A program made the position numbers and the translations under genes. The notes under the pieces were generated by a model that was not told where the DNA came from, ran no database searches, and saw nothing but the letters and a program-made list of their open reading frames with translations. Shown piece by piece: positions 36,436-50,340 of a DNA stretch of 64,000 nt. How positions within the stretch are numbered: the first letter of the stretch is position 1; the number at the start of each line of letters is the position of its first letter. The stretch spans positions 10,552,501-10,616,500 of the forward strand of contig OY756958.1 of the NCBI GenBank assembly GCA_963580455.1. Direction: 5' to 3'. Source of the stretch: Euonymus europaeus (taxonomy: Eukaryota > Streptophyta > Magnoliopsida > Celastrales > Celastraceae).

Positions 36436-38511
36436 GGTCTACACTTTTTAATGTTCTTCTATGTCAAATTTTACGAGTATAAGCATCCTAGATTATTTCG
36501 ATGCCAAAACCCAACTTTCTATGACAAATGGAAAAAACCGTTTAAAGCTCCTCCATAGAGTGAGTTGTGCAACTTCGGACTATCAAAGTTGCTCGGTACA
36601 CACTTTTTATTGTTCTTCTATGTCAAATTTTATGACTATAAGCATCCTAGATTATTTTGATGCAAAAACCCCAACTATCAATAAGAAATGAGCAAAACCG
36701 TTAAAAACTACTTCATAGTGAGAGTTGAGCAATTCCGGACCATCAAAGTTGCTTATTGTACACTTTTTATTGTTTTTCTACGTCAAAGTTTATGAGTATT
36801 AGCGTCCTATATTATTTCGATGCCAAACCCCAACTTTCTATGACAAACGGGCAAAACCGTTTAAAGCTCCTCCATAGAGAGAGTTCACCAACTTCGGACT
36901 ATTAAAGTTGCTCGGTGTACACTTTTATTATTCTTCCATGTCAAATTTTACGACTATAAGCATCCTAGATTATTTCGAAGCCAAAACCCCAACTTTCTAT
37001 GACAAATGGACAAAAACGTTAAAAGCTCGTCCACAGAGAGAGTTGTGCAACTTCGGACAATCAAAGTTGCCCGGTGTTCACTTTTTATTGTTCTTCTATG
37101 TCAAATTTTACGGCTATAAGCATCCTAGATTATTTCGATGCCAAAACGCCAACTTTCAATGACAAATCGATAAAAACATTAAAAACTCCTCGATAGAGAG
37201 AGTTGTGCAACTTCGGACTATCTAGGTTGCTCGGTGTACACTTTTTATTGTTCTTCTATGTCAAATTTTACGAGTATGAGCTTCCAAGATTATTTCGATG
37301 CCAAAACCCCAACTTTCTATGACAAATGGACAAAACCGTTTAAAGCTCCTCCACAGAGAGAGTTGTGCAACTTCGGACTATCAAAGTTGCTCGGTCTACA
37401 CTTTTTATTGTTCTTCTATGTCAAATTTTACGAGTATAAGCATCCTAGATTATTTCGAAGCCAAAACCCCAACTTTCTATGACAAATGGACAAAAACGTT
37501 AAAAGCTCCTCCATAGAGAGAGTTGTGCAACTTCGGACTATCAAAGTTGCTCGGTGTACAATTTTTATTGTTCTTCTATGTCAAATTTTACGAGTATAAG
37601 CTTCCTAGATTATTTCGATGCCAAAACACTAACTTTCTTTAACAAATGGACAAAACCGTTTAAAGCTACTCCATAGAGAGAGTTGAGCAACTTCGGACCA
37701 TAAAAGTTACTCGGTGTACACTTTTTATTGTTCTTCTATGTCAAATTTTACGACTATAAGCATCCTAGATTATTTCGATGCCAAAACACCAACTCTCTAT
37801 GACAAATGGACAAAAACGTTAAAAGCTCCTCCATAGAGAGAGTTGTGCAACTTCGGACTATCATAGTTGCTCGGTGTACACTTTTTATTTTTCTTCTAGT
37901 CAAATTTTACGAGTATAAGCTTCCTAGATTATTTCGATGCCAAAACCCCAACTTTCTGTGACAAACGGACAAAACCGTTTAAGGCTCCTCCATAGAGAGA
38001 GTTGAACAATTCCGGACCATAAAAGTTGCTCCGTGTATACTTTTTATTGTTCTTCTATGTCAAATTTTATGACTATAAGCATCCTAGATTAATTCGATGC
38101 CAAAACCCCAACTTTCAGTGACAAATCGATAAAGACGTTAAAAACTTCTCCATAGAGTGAGTTGTGCAACTTCGGACCATAAAAGTTGCTCGGTGTACAC
38201 TTTTTATTGTTCTTCTATGTCAAATTTTATGACTATAAGCATCCTAGATTATTTCGATGGCAAAACCCCAACTTTCTATGACAAATGGACAAAAACGTTA
38301 AAAGCTTCTCAATAGAGAGAGTTGTGCAATTTCGGACGATCAAAGTTGCTCGGTGTACACTTTTTATTGTTCTTCTATGTCAAATTTTACGAGTATAAGC
38401 TTCCTAGATTATTTCGATGCCAAAACCCCAACTTTCTATGACAAATGGACAAAACCGTTTAAAGCTCCATCATAGAGTGAGTTGTGCAACTTCAGACTAT
38501 CAAAGTTGCTC
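36436..38511. repeat. 13-monomer deletion form of the HOR (2076 bp)
   Basis: m1-m10, a chimera m11/m12-m13, then m14 and m15. Two monomers' worth of sequence is lost relative to 2397 bp. m4 lacks a T ('acacttttattattcttcc', about 36920), which together with the three usual 1-bp deletions gives 2076 bp. m5 has 'acggctataag' with 'aaaacgcc'; m6 has 'gagtatgagcttccaag'. Confidence 0.88.
38032..38191. repeat. Chimeric monomer m11/m12-m13
   Basis: Starts as m11 ('cgtgtatac', 'ctagattaattcg', 'tcagtgac', 'gataaagacg'), then reads 'gagtgagttgtg' as in m12 and ends 'accataaaagttgctc' as in m13, followed by m14. This is the junction that removed two monomers from the 36436-38511 unit. Confidence 0.8.
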
Positions 38512-40907
38512 GGTCTACACTGTTTAATGTTCTTCTATGTCAAATTTTACGAGTATAAGCATCCTAGATTATTTTGATGCCAAAACCCAACTTTCTATGA
38601 CAAATGGAAAAAACCGTTTAAAGCTCCTCCATAGAGTGAGTTGTGCAACTTCGGACTATCAAAGTTGCTCAGTACACACTTTTATTGTTCTTCTATGTCA
38701 AATTTTATGACTATAAGCATCCTAGATTATTTTGATGCAAAAACCCCAACTATCAATAAGAAATGAGCAAAACCGTTAAAAGCTACTTCAGAGTGAGAGT
38801 TGAGCAATTCCGGACCATCAAAGTTGCTTATTGTACACTTTTTATTGTTTTTCTACGTCAAATTTTACGAGTATTAGCTTCCTATATTATTTCGATGCCA
38901 AACCCCAAATTTCTATGACAAACGGGCAAAACCGTTTAAGGCTCCTCCATAGAGAGAGTTGACCAACTTCGGACTATTAAAGTTGCTCGGTGTACACTTT
39001 TTATTATTTTTCTATGTCAAATTTTACGACTATAAGCATCCTAGATTATTTCGAAGCCAAAACCCCAACTTTCTATGACAAATGGACAAAAACGTTAAAA
39101 ACTCGTCCACAGAGAGAGTTGTGCAACTTCGGACAATCAAAGTTGCCCGGTGTTCACTTTTTATTGTTCTTCAATGTCAAATTTTACGACTATAAGCATC
39201 CTAGATTATTTCGATGCCAAAACCCCAACTTTCAATGACAAATCGATAAAAATGTTAAAAACTCCTCCATAGAGAGAGTTGTGCAACTTCGGACTATCTA
39301 GGTTGCTCGGTGTACACTTTTTATTGTTCTTCTATGTCAAATTTTACGAGTATAAGCTTCCGGGATTATTTCGATGCCAAAACCACAACTTTCTATGACA
39401 AATGGACAAAACCGTTTAAAGCTCCTCCACAGAGAGAGTTGTGCAACTTCGGACTATCAAAGTTGCTCGGTCTACACTTTTTATTGTTCTTCTATGTCAA
39501 ATTTTACGAGAATAAGCATCCTAGATTATTTCGAAGCCAAAACCCCAACTTTCTATGACAAATGGACAAAAACGTTAAAAGCTCCTCCATAGAGAGAGTT
39601 GTGCAACTTCGGACTATCAAAGTTGCTCGGTATACAATTTTTATTGTTCTTCTATGTCAAATTTTACGAGTATAAGCTTCCTAGATTATTTCGATACCAA
39701 AACACTAACTTTCTTTAACAAATGGACAAAACCGTTTAAAGCTACTCCATAGAGAGAGTTGAGCAACTTCGGACCATAAAAGTTACTCGGTGTACACTTT
39801 TTATTGTTCTTCTATGTCAAATTTTACGACTATAAGCATCCTAGATTATTTCGATGCCAAAACACCAACTCTCTATGACAAATGGACAAAAACGTTAAAA
39901 GCCCCTCCATAGAGAGAGTTGTGCAACTTCGGACTATCATAGTTGCTCGGTGTACACTTTTTATTTTTCTTCTAGTCAAATTTTACGAGTATAAGCTTCC
40001 TAGATTATTTCGATGCCAAAACCCCAACTTTCTATGACACACGGACAAAACCGTTTAAGGCTCCTCCATAGAGAGAGTTGAGCAATTCCGGACCATAAAA
40101 GTTGCTCCGTGTATACTTTTTATTGTTCTTCTATGTCAAATTTTACGACTATAAGCATCCTAGATTAATTCGATGCCAAAACCCCAACTTTCAGTGAGAA
40201 ATCGATAAAGACGTTAAAAACTCCTCCATAGAGAGAGTTGTGCAACTTCGGACTATCTAGGTTGCTCGGTGTACACTTTTTATTGTTCTTCTATGTCAAA
40301 TTTTACGAGTATAAGCTTCCTAGATTATTTCGATGCCAAAACCCCAACTTTTTATGACAAATGGACAAAACCGTTTAAAGCTCCTCCATAGAGTGAGTTG
40401 TGCAACTTCGGACTATCAAAGTTGCACGGTGTAAACTTTTTATTATTATTCTATATCAAATTTTACGAGTATAAGCATCCTAGATTATTTCGATGCCAAA
40501 ACACCAATTATCAATGACAAATCGACAAAGCCGTTAAAAGCTACTCCATAGAGAGAGTTGAGCAACTTCGGACCATAAAAGTTGCTCGGTGTACACTTTT
40601 TATTGTTCTTCTATGTCAAATTTTATGACTATAAGCATCCTAGATTATTTCGATGGCAAAACCTCAACTTTCTATGATAAATGGACAAAAACGTTAAAAG
40701 CTCCTCCATAGAGAGAGTTGTGCAATTTCGGACGATCAAAGTTGCTCGGTGTACACTTTTTATTGTTCTTCTATGTCAAATTTTACGAGTATAAGCTTCC
40801 TAGATTATTTCGATGCCAAAACCCCAACTTTCTATGACAAATGGACAAAACCGTTTAAAGCTCCATCATAGAGTGAGTTGTGCAACTTCGGACTATCAAA
40901 GTTGCTC
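38512..40907. repeat. 15-monomer HOR, full-length copy (2396 bp)
   Basis: m1-m15 in standard order more than 13 kb from the main tandem block. It carries 'ccgggatt' in m6 and 'gttaaaaactcg' in m4 as in copies A and D. m2 has lost one T ('cacacttttattg', about 38676), giving 2396 bp. Private changes include 'cactgtttaatg' in m1, 'agaataagc' in m7, 'gatacc' in m8 and 'gacacacgg' in m10. Confidence 0.92.
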
Positions 40908-43623
40908 GGTCTACACTTTTTAATGTTCTTCTATGTCAAATTTTACGAGTATAAGCATCCTAGATTATTTCGATGCCAAAACCCAACTTTCTATGACAAA
41001 TGGACAAAAACGTTAAAAGCTCCTCCATAGAGAGAGTTGTGCAACTTCGGACTATCAAAGTTGCTCGATGTACAATTTTTATTGTTCTTCTATGTCAAAT
41101 TTTACGAGTATAAGCTTCCTAGATTATTTCGATGCCAAAACACTAACTTTCTTTAACAAATGGACAAAACCGTTTAAAGCTACTCCATAGAGAGAGTTGA
41201 GCAACTTCGGACCATAAAAGTTACTCGGTGTACACTTTTTATTGTTCTTCTATGTCAAATTTTACGACTATAAGCATCCTAGATTATTTCGATGCCAAAA
41301 CACCAACTCTCTATGACAAATGGACAAAAACGTTAAAAGCTCCTCCATAGAGAGAGTTGTGCAACTTCGGACTATCATAGTTGCTCGGTGTACACTTTTT
41401 ATTTTTGTTCTAGTCAAATTTTACGAGTATAAGCTTCCTAGATTATTTCGATGCCAAAACCCCAATTTTCTGTGACAAACGGACAAAACCGTTTAAGGCT
41501 CCTCCATAGAGAGAGTTGAGCAATTCCGTACCATAAAAGTTGCTCCGTGTATACTTTTTATTGTTCTTCTATGTCAAATTTTACGACTATAAGCATCCTA
41601 GATTAATTCGATGCCAAAACCTCAACTTTCAGTGACAAATCGATAAAGACGTTAAAAACTCCTCCATGGAGAGAGTTGTGCAACTTCGGACTATCTAGGT
41701 TGCTCGGTGTACACTTTTTATTGTTCTTCTATGTCAAATTTTACGAGTATAAGCTTCCTAGATTATTTCGATGCCAAAACCCCAACTTTTTATGACAAAT
41801 GGACAAAACCGTTTAAAGCTCCTCCATAGAGTGAGTTGTGGAACTTCGGACTATCAAAGTTGCACGGTGTAAACTTTTTATTATTATTCTATATCAAATT
41901 TTACGAGTATAAGCTTTCTAGATTATTTCGATGCCAAAACACCAATTATCAATGACAAATCGACAAAGCCGTTAAAAGCTACTCCATAGAGAGAGTTGAG
42001 CAACTTCGGACCATAAAAGTTGCTCCGTGTACACTTTTTATTGTTCTTCTATGTCAAATTTTACGAGTATAAGCTTCCTAGATTATTTCGATGCCAAAAC
42101 CCCAACTTTCTATGACAAATGGACAAAACCGTTTAAAGCTCCATCATAGAGTGAGTTGTGCAACTTCGGACTATCAAAGTTGCTCGGTCTACATTTTTTA
42201 ATGTTCTTCTATGTCAAATTTTACGAGTATAAGCATCCTAGATTATTTCGATGCCAAAACCCAACTTTCTATGACAAATGGAAAAAACCGTTTAAAGCTC
42301 CTCCATAGAGTGAGTTGTGCAACATCGAACTATCAAAGTTGCTCGGTCTACACTTTTTAATGTTCTTCTATGTCAAATTTTACGAGTATAAGCATCCTAG
42401 ATTATTTCGATGCCAAAACCCAACTTTCTATGACAAATGGACAAAAACGTTAAAAGCTCCTCCATAGAGAGAGTTGTGCAACTTCGGACTATCAAAGTTG
42501 CTCGATGTACACTTTTTATTGTTCTTCTATGTCAAATTTTACGAGTATAAGCTTCCTAGATTATTTCGATGCCAAAACCCTAACTTTCTTTAACAAATAG
42601 ACAAAACCGTTTAAAGCTCCTCCATAGAGTGAGTTGTGCAACTTCGGATAATCAAAGTTGCTCGGTGTACACTTTTTATTGTTATTCTATGTCAAATTTT
42701 ACGAGTATAAGCTTCCTAGATTCTTTCGATGCCAAAACCCCAACTTTCTATGACAAATGGACAAAAACTTTTAAAGCTACTCCATAGAGAGAGTTGAGCA
42801 ACTTCAAAACATAAAAGTTGCTCGGTGTACACTTTTTATTGTTATTTTATATCAAATTTTACGAGTATAAGCTTCCTAGATTATTTCGATGCCAAAAACA
42901 CAACTTTCTATGACAAAGGGACAAAACCGTTTAAAGCTCCTCCATAGAGTGAGTTGAGCAACTTCGGACTATCAAAGTTGCTCGGTGTACACTTTTTGTT
43001 GTTCTTCTATGTCAAATTTTACGAGTATAAGCGTCCTAGTCTATTTCGATGCCAAAACACCAACTATCAATGACAAATCGACAGAACCGTTAAAGGCTAC
43101 TCCATAGAGAGAGTTGAGTAACTTCGGACCATAAAAGTTGCTCGGTGTACACTTTTTGTTGTTATTCTATGTCAAATTTTACGAGTATAAGCTTCCTAGA
43201 TTATTTCGATTCTAAAACCCCAACTTTCTATGACAAATGGACAAAACCGTTTAAAGCTACTCCATAGAGAGAGTTGAGCAACTTTGGACCATAAAAGTTG
43301 CTCGGTGTACACTTTTTCTTGTTCTTCTATGTCAAATTTTACGACTATAAGCATCCTAGATTATTTCGATGCCAAAACCCCAACTTTCTATGAGAAATGG
43401 ACAAAAACGTTAAAAGCTCCTCCATAGAGAGAGTTGTGCAACTTCGGTCTATCAAAGTTGCTCGGTGTACACTTTTTATTGTTCTTCTATGTCACATTTT
43501 ACGAGTATAAGCTTCCTAAATTATTTCGATTCCAAAACCCCAATTTTTTATGACAAATGGACAAAAACGTTAAAAGCTCTTCCATAGAAAGAGTTGTGCA
43601 ACTTCGGACTATTAAAGTTGCTC
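40908..43623. repeat. Diverged block, second copy of 25.2-28.6 kb
   Basis: m1/m7 chimera (40908), m8-m13, then a monomer with an m11-like head ('cgtgtacac') and m15 body at 42026 (m14 skipped), m1 (42186), a second m1/m7 chimera (42345), then the same 'gttattc', 'acttcaaaac' and 'agtctatttcg' monomers as 27.6-28.4 kb. The offset to the first copy falls from 15661 to 15020 as whole monomers are lost, four in total. Confidence 0.85.
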
Positions 43624-45541
43624 GGTGTTCACTTCTTATTGTTCTTCTATGTCAAATTTTACGAGTATAAGCATCCTAGATTATTTCGATGCCAAAACCC
43701 CAACTTTCTATGACAAATGGACAAAAACGTTAAAAGCTCCTCCATAGAGAGAGTTGTGCAACTTCGGACTATCAAAGTTCCTCGATGTTCACTTCTTATT
43801 GTTCTTCTATGTCAAATTTTACGAGTATAAGCATCCTAGATTATTTCGATGCCAAGACCCCAACTTTCTATGACAAATGGACAAAAACGTTAAAAGCTCC
43901 TTCATAGAGAGAGTTGTGCAACTTCGGACTATCAAAGTTGCTCGATGTACACTTTTTATTGTTCTTCTATGTCAAATTTTCCGAGTACAAGCTTCCTAGA
44001 TTATATCGATGCCAAAACCCTAACTTTCTTTAACAAATAGACAAAACCATTTAAAGCCACTCCATAGAGAGAGTTGAGCAACTTCGGACCATAAAAGTTA
44101 CTCGGTGTACACTTTTTATTGTTCTTCTATGTCAAATTTTACGACTATAAGCATCCTAGAATATTTCGATGACAAAACAACAACTTTCTATGACAAATGG
44201 ACAAAAACGTTAAAAGCTCCTCCATAGAGAGAGTTGTGCAACTTCGGACTATCATAGTTGCTCGATGTACACTTTTTATTGTTCTTTTATGTCAAATTTT
44301 ACGACTATAAGCATCCTAGATTATTTCGATGCCAAAACCCCAACTTTCTATGAGAAATGGACAAAAACGTTAAAAGCTCCTCCATAGAGAGAGTTGTGCA
44401 ACTTCGGTCTATCAAAGTTGCTCGGTGTACACTTTTTATTGTTCTTCTATGTCAAATTTTACGAGTATAAGCTTCCTAGATTATTTCGATTCCAAAACCC
44501 CAATTTTTATGACAAATGGACAAAAACGTTAAAAGCTCTTCCATAGAAAGAGTTGTGCAACTTCGGACTATTAAAGTTGCTCGGTGTTCACTTCTTATTG
44601 TTCTTCTATGTCAAATTTTACGAGTATAAGCATCCTAGATTATTTCGATGCCAAAACCCCAACTTTCTATGACAAATGGACAAAAACGTTAAAAGCTCCT
44701 CCATAGAGAGAGTTGTGCAACTTCGGACTATCAAAGTTCCTCGATGTTCACTTCTTATTGTTCTTCTATGTCAAATTTTACGAGTATAAGCTTCCTAGAT
44801 TATTTCGATGCCAAAACCCCAACTTTCTATGGCAAATGGACAAAACCGTTTAAAGCTCCTCCATAGAGTGAGTTGTGCAACTTCGGACTATCAAAGTTTC
44901 TCGGTATACACTTTTTATTGTTCTTCTATGTCAAATTTTATGACTATAACCATCCTAGATTATTTTGATGCCAAAATCCCAACTATCTATAAGAAATGAG
45001 CAAAACCGTTAAAAGCTACTTCATAGTGAGAGTTGAGCAATTCCGGACCATCAAAGTTGCTTATTGTACACTTTTTATTGTTCTTCTATGTCAAATTTTT
45101 GACTATAAGCTTCCTCGTTTTTTTCGATGCCAAAACCCCAACTTTCAATGACAAATCGACAAAAACGTTAAAAACTCCTTCATAGAGAGAGTTGTGCAAC
45201 TTCGGACTATCAAAGTTGCTCGATGTACACTTTTTATTGTTCTTCTATGTCAAATTTTCCGAGTACAAGCTTCCTAGATTATATCGATGCCAAAACCCTA
45301 ACTTTCTTTAACAAATAGACAAAACCATTTAAAGCTACTCCATAGAGAGAGTTGAGCAACTTCGGATCATAAAAGTTACTCGGTGTACACTTTTTATTGT
45401 TCTTCTATGTCAAATTTTACGACTATAAGCATCCTAGAATATTTCGATGCCAAAACAACAACTTTCTATGACAAATGGACAAAAACGTTAAAAGCTCCTC
45501 CATAGAGTGAGTTGTGCAACTTCGGACTATCAAAGTTGCTC
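43624..45541. repeat. Transitional monomers with 960-bp spaced duplicates
   Basis: 43.3-43.8 kb and 44.27-44.75 kb match at offset 960 (959 after one T is lost at about 44503), sharing 'acttcggtctatc', 'ggtgttcacttctta' and 'aagttcctcgatgttcac'. About 43.9-44.2 and 45.2-45.48 kb also match ('ttttccgagtacaag', 'ttatatcgatg'). An m2-like monomer lies at 44.90-45.06 kb ('ctatctataagaaatgagc'). No other content. Confidence 0.82.
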
Positions 45542-48500
45542 GGTGTACACTTTTTATTGTTCTTCTATGTCAAATTTTACGAGTATAAGCTTCCTAGATT
45601 ATTTCGATTCCAAAACCCCAACCTTCTATGACAAACGGACAAAACCGTTTAAAGCTCCTCCATAGAGTGAGTTGTGCAACTTCGGACAATCAAAGTTGCT
45701 CCGTGTACACTTTTTATTGTTATTCTATGTCAAATTTTACGAGTATAAGCATCCTAGATTCTTTCGATACCAAAACCCCAACTTTCTGTGACAAATGGAC
45801 AAAACCGTTTAAAGCTCCTCCATAGAGTGAGTTGTGCAACTTCGGACAATCAAAGTTGCTCGGTGTACACTTTTTATTGTTATTCTATGTCAAATTTTAC
45901 GAGTATAAGCTTCCTAGATTCTTTCGATGCCAAAACCCCAACTTTCTATGACAAATGGACAAAAACTTTTAAAGCTACTCCATAGAGAGAGTTGAGCAAC
46001 TTCAGAACATAAAAGTTGCTCGGTGTACAGTTTTTACTGTTATTCTATATCAAATTTTTCGAGTATAAGCTTCCTAGATTATTTCGATGCCAAAAACCCA
46101 ACTTTCTATGACAAAAGGACAAAACCGTTTAAAGCTCCTCCATAGAGTGAGTTGAGCAACTTCGGACTATCAAAGTTGCTCGGTGTACACTTTTTGTTGT
46201 TCTTCTATGTCAAATTTTACGAGTATAAGCTTCCTAGTCTATTTCGATGCCAAAACACCAACTATCAATGACAAATCGACAAAACCGTTAAAAGCTACTC
46301 CATAGAGAGAGTTGAGCAACTTCGGACCATAAAAGTTGCTCGGTGTACACTTTTTATTGTTATTCTATGTCAAATTTTACGACTATAAGCATCCTAGATT
46401 ATTTCGATTCCAAAACCCCAACTTTCTATGACAAATGGACAAAACCGTTTAAAGCTACTCCATAGAGAGAGTTGAGCAACTTCGGACCATAAAAGTTGCT
46501 CGGTGTACACTTTTTATTGTTCTTCTATGTCAAATTTTACGACTATAAGCATCCTAGATTATTTCGATTCAAAAACCTCAACTTTCTATGACAAATGGAC
46601 AAAACCGCTGAAAGCTACTCCATAGAGAGAGTTGACCAACTTCGGACCATCAAAGTTGCTCGGTGTACACTTTTTATTGTTTTTCCATGTCAAATTTTAC
46701 GACTATAAGCATCCTAGATTATTTCGATGCCAAAACCCCAACTTTCTAAGACAAATGGACAAAAACGTTAAAAGCTCCTCCATAGAGAAAGTTGTGCAAC
46801 TTCGGATATCAAAGTTGATCGGTGTACACTTTTTATTGTTCTTCTATGTCAAATTTTACGAGTATAAGTTTCCTAAATTATTTCGATTCCAAAACACCAA
46901 CTTTCTATAACAAATGGACAAAAACGTTAAAAGCTCCTCCATAGAGTGAGTTGTGCAACTTCGGACTATCAAAGTTGCTCGGTGTACACTTTTTATTGTT
47001 CTTCTATGTCAAATTTTAAGAGTATAAGCTTCCTAGATTATTTCGATTCCAAAACTTCAACTTTCTATGACAAATGGACAAAAACGTTAAAAGTTCCTCC
47101 ATAGAGAGAGTTGTGCAACTTCGGACTATCAAAGTTGCTCGGTGTACACTTTTTATTGTTATTCTATGTCAAATTTTATGAGTATAAGATTCCTAGATTA
47201 TTTCGATGCCAAAACCCCAACTTTCTATGACAAATGGACAAAACCGTTTAAAGCTCCTCCATAGAGTGAGTTGTGCAACTTCGGACTATCGAAGTTGCTC
47301 GGTGTACACTTTTTATGGTTCTCCTATGTCAAATTTTACGAGTATATGCTTGCTGGATTATTTTGATTCCAAAACCACAAGTATCAATAAGAAATGGGCA
47401 AAACCGTTAAAAGCTACTCCATAGTGAGAGTTGAGCAATTCTGGACCATAAAAGTTGCCCGGTGAACACTTTTTATTGTTCTTCTTTGTCAAATTTTACG
47501 ACTATAAGCATCCCAGATTATTTCGATTCCAAAACCCCAACTTTCTATGACAAATGGACAAAACCGTTTAAAGCTACTCCATAGAGAGAGTTGAGCAACT
47601 TCGGACCATAAAAGTTGGTCGGTGTACACTTTTTATTGTTCTTCTATGTCAAATTTTACGACTATAAGAATCCTAGATTATTTCGATGCCAAAACCCCAA
47701 CTTTCTATGACAAATGGTCAAAAACTTTAAAAGCTCATCCATAGAGTGAGTTGTGCAACTTCGAACTATCGAAGTTGCTCGGTGTACACTTTTTATTGTT
47801 CTTCTATGTCAAAATTTACGACTATAAGCATCCTAGATTATTTCGATTTCGAAACCTCAACTTTCTATGACAAATGGACAAAACCGTTTAAAGCTACTCC
47901 ATAGAGAGAGTTGACCAACTTCGGACCATAAAAGTTGCTCGGTGTACACTTTTTATTGTTCTTCCATTTCAAATTTTACGACTATAAGCATCCTAGATTA
48001 TTTCGATTCCAAATCCTCAACTTTCTATGACAAATGGACAAAACCGTTTAAAGCTACTCCATAGAGAGAGTTGAGCAACTTCGGACCATAAAAGTTGCTC
48101 GGTATACACTTTTTATTGTTCTTCTATGTCAAATTTTACGAGTATATGTTTGCTGGATTATTTTGATTCCAAAACCCCAACTATCAATAAGAAATGGGCA
48201 AAACCGTTAAAAGCTACTCCATAGTGAGAGTTGAGCAATTCCGGACCATAAAAGTTGCTCGGTGTACACTTTTTATTGTTCTTCTTTGTCAAATTTTACG
48301 ACTATAAGCATCCTAGATTATTTCGATTCCAAAACCCCAACTTTCTATGACAAATGGACAAAACGGTTTAAAGCTACTCCATAGAGAGAGTTGAGCAACT
48401 TCGGACCATAAAAGTTGGTCGGTGTACACTTTTTATTGTTCTTCTATGTCAAATTTTACGACTATAAGCATCCTAGATTATTTCGATGCCAAAACCCCAA

Positions 48501-50340
48501 CTTTCTATGACAAATGGACAAAAACGTTAAAAGCTCCTCCATAGAGTGAGTTGTGCAACTTCGGACTATCGAAGTTGCTCGGTGTACACTTTTTATTGTT
48601 CTTCTATGTCAAATTTTATGAGTATAAGCTTCCTAGATTATTTCGATTCCAAAACCCCAACTTTCTATGACAAATGGACAAAAACGTTAAAAGCTCTTCC
48701 ATAGAGAGAGTTGTGCAACTTCGGACTATCTAAGTTGCTCGGTGTACACTTTTTATTGTTCTTCTATGTCAAATTTTACGAGTATATGCTTGCTGGATTA
48801 TTTTCATTCCAAAACCCCAACTATCAATAGGAAATGGGCAAAGTCGTTAAAAGCTACACCATAATGAGAGTTGAGCAATTCCGGACCACAAAAGTTGCTC
48901 GGTGTACACTTTTTATTGTTCTTCTTTGTCAAATTTTACGACTATAAGCTTCCTAGTTTATTTCGATGCCAAAACCCCAAATTTCTATGACAAATGTAAA
49001 AAACCCTTTAATGCTCCTCCATAGAGTGAGTTGTGCAACTTCGGACTATCGACGTTGCTCGGTGTACACTTTTTATTGTTTTTCTATGTCAAATTTTACG
49101 AGTATATGATTGCTGGATTATTTTGATTCCGAAACCCCAACTATCAATAAGAAATGGGCAAAACCGTTAAAAGCTACTCCATAGTGAGAGTTGAGCAATT
49201 CCGGACCATAAAAGTTGCTCGGTGTACACTTTTTATTGTTCTTCTATGTCAAATTTTACGACTATAAGCATCCTAGATTAATTCGATTCCAAAACCTCAA
49301 CTTTCTATTACAAATGGACAAAACCGTTTAAACCTACTCCATAGAGAGAGTTGAGCAACTTCGGACCATAAAAGTTTCTCGGTGTACACTTTTCATTGTT
49401 CTTCTATGTCAAATTTTACGACTATAAGCATCCCATATTATTTCGATGTCAAAACCCCAACTTTCTATGACAAATAGAAAAAAACGTTAAAACCTCCTCC
49501 ATAGAGTGAGTTGTGCAACTTCGGACTACCAAAGTTGCTCGGTGTACACTTTTTATTGTTCTTCTATGTCAAATTTTACGAGTATAAGCTTCCTAGATTA
49601 TTTCAATTCCAAAACCCCAACTTTCTATGACAAATGGAAAAAAACGTTAAAGGCTCCTCCATAGAGTGAGTTGTGCAACTTCGGACTATCGAAGTTGCTC
49701 GGTGTACACTTTTTATTGTTCTTCTATCTCAAATTTTAAGAGTATAAGCTTGCTAGATTATTTCGATGTGAAAACACCAACTTTACAACACAAATGGGCA
49801 AAAACATTAAAAGCTCCTCCATAGAGAGATATTAGCAACTTCTAATCATCAAAGTCGCTCGGTGTACACTTTTTATTGTTTTTCTATGTCAAATTTTACG
49901 AGGATATGCTTGCTGGATTATTTTGATTCCAAAACCCCAACTATCAATAAGAAATGGACAAAACCATTAAAAGGTACTACAAAGTGAGAGTTGAGCAATT
50001 CCGGACCATAAACGTTGCTTGGTGTACACTTTCTATTGTTCTTCTATGTCAAATTTTACGAGTATAAGCTTCCTAGATTATTTCGATTCCAAAAACCCAA
50101 CTTTCTATGACAAATGGAGAAAACCGTTTAAAGCTCCTCCATAGAGTGAGTTGTGCAACTTCGAACTATCAAAGTTGCTCGGTGTTCACTTTTTATTGTT
50201 CTTCTATGTCAAATTTTACGAGTATAAGCTTCCTAGATTATTTCGATTCCAAAACCCCAACTTTCCTTGACAAATGGACAAAAACGTTAAAAACTTCTCA
50301 ATAGAGAGAGTTGTGCAACTTCGAACTATCAAAGTTGCTC
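45542..50340. repeat. Large HOR unit of the right-hand domain, copy 1 (4799 bp)
   Basis: About 30 monomers. Opens with a 'gacaaacggac' monomer and two 'gttattctatg'/'ttctttcgat' monomers, and closes with a 'ctttccttgac' monomer (50262). Collinear with the next unit: 45542 matches 50341 (offset 4799), 46022 matches 51141 (5119), about 46640 matches 51918 (5278), 47781 matches 52419 (4638) and 48241 matches 52866 (4625). Changes of offset are whole monomers or the 13-bp deletion. The first subtype-Y monomer of the window is at 47301-47460. Confidence 0.8.
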
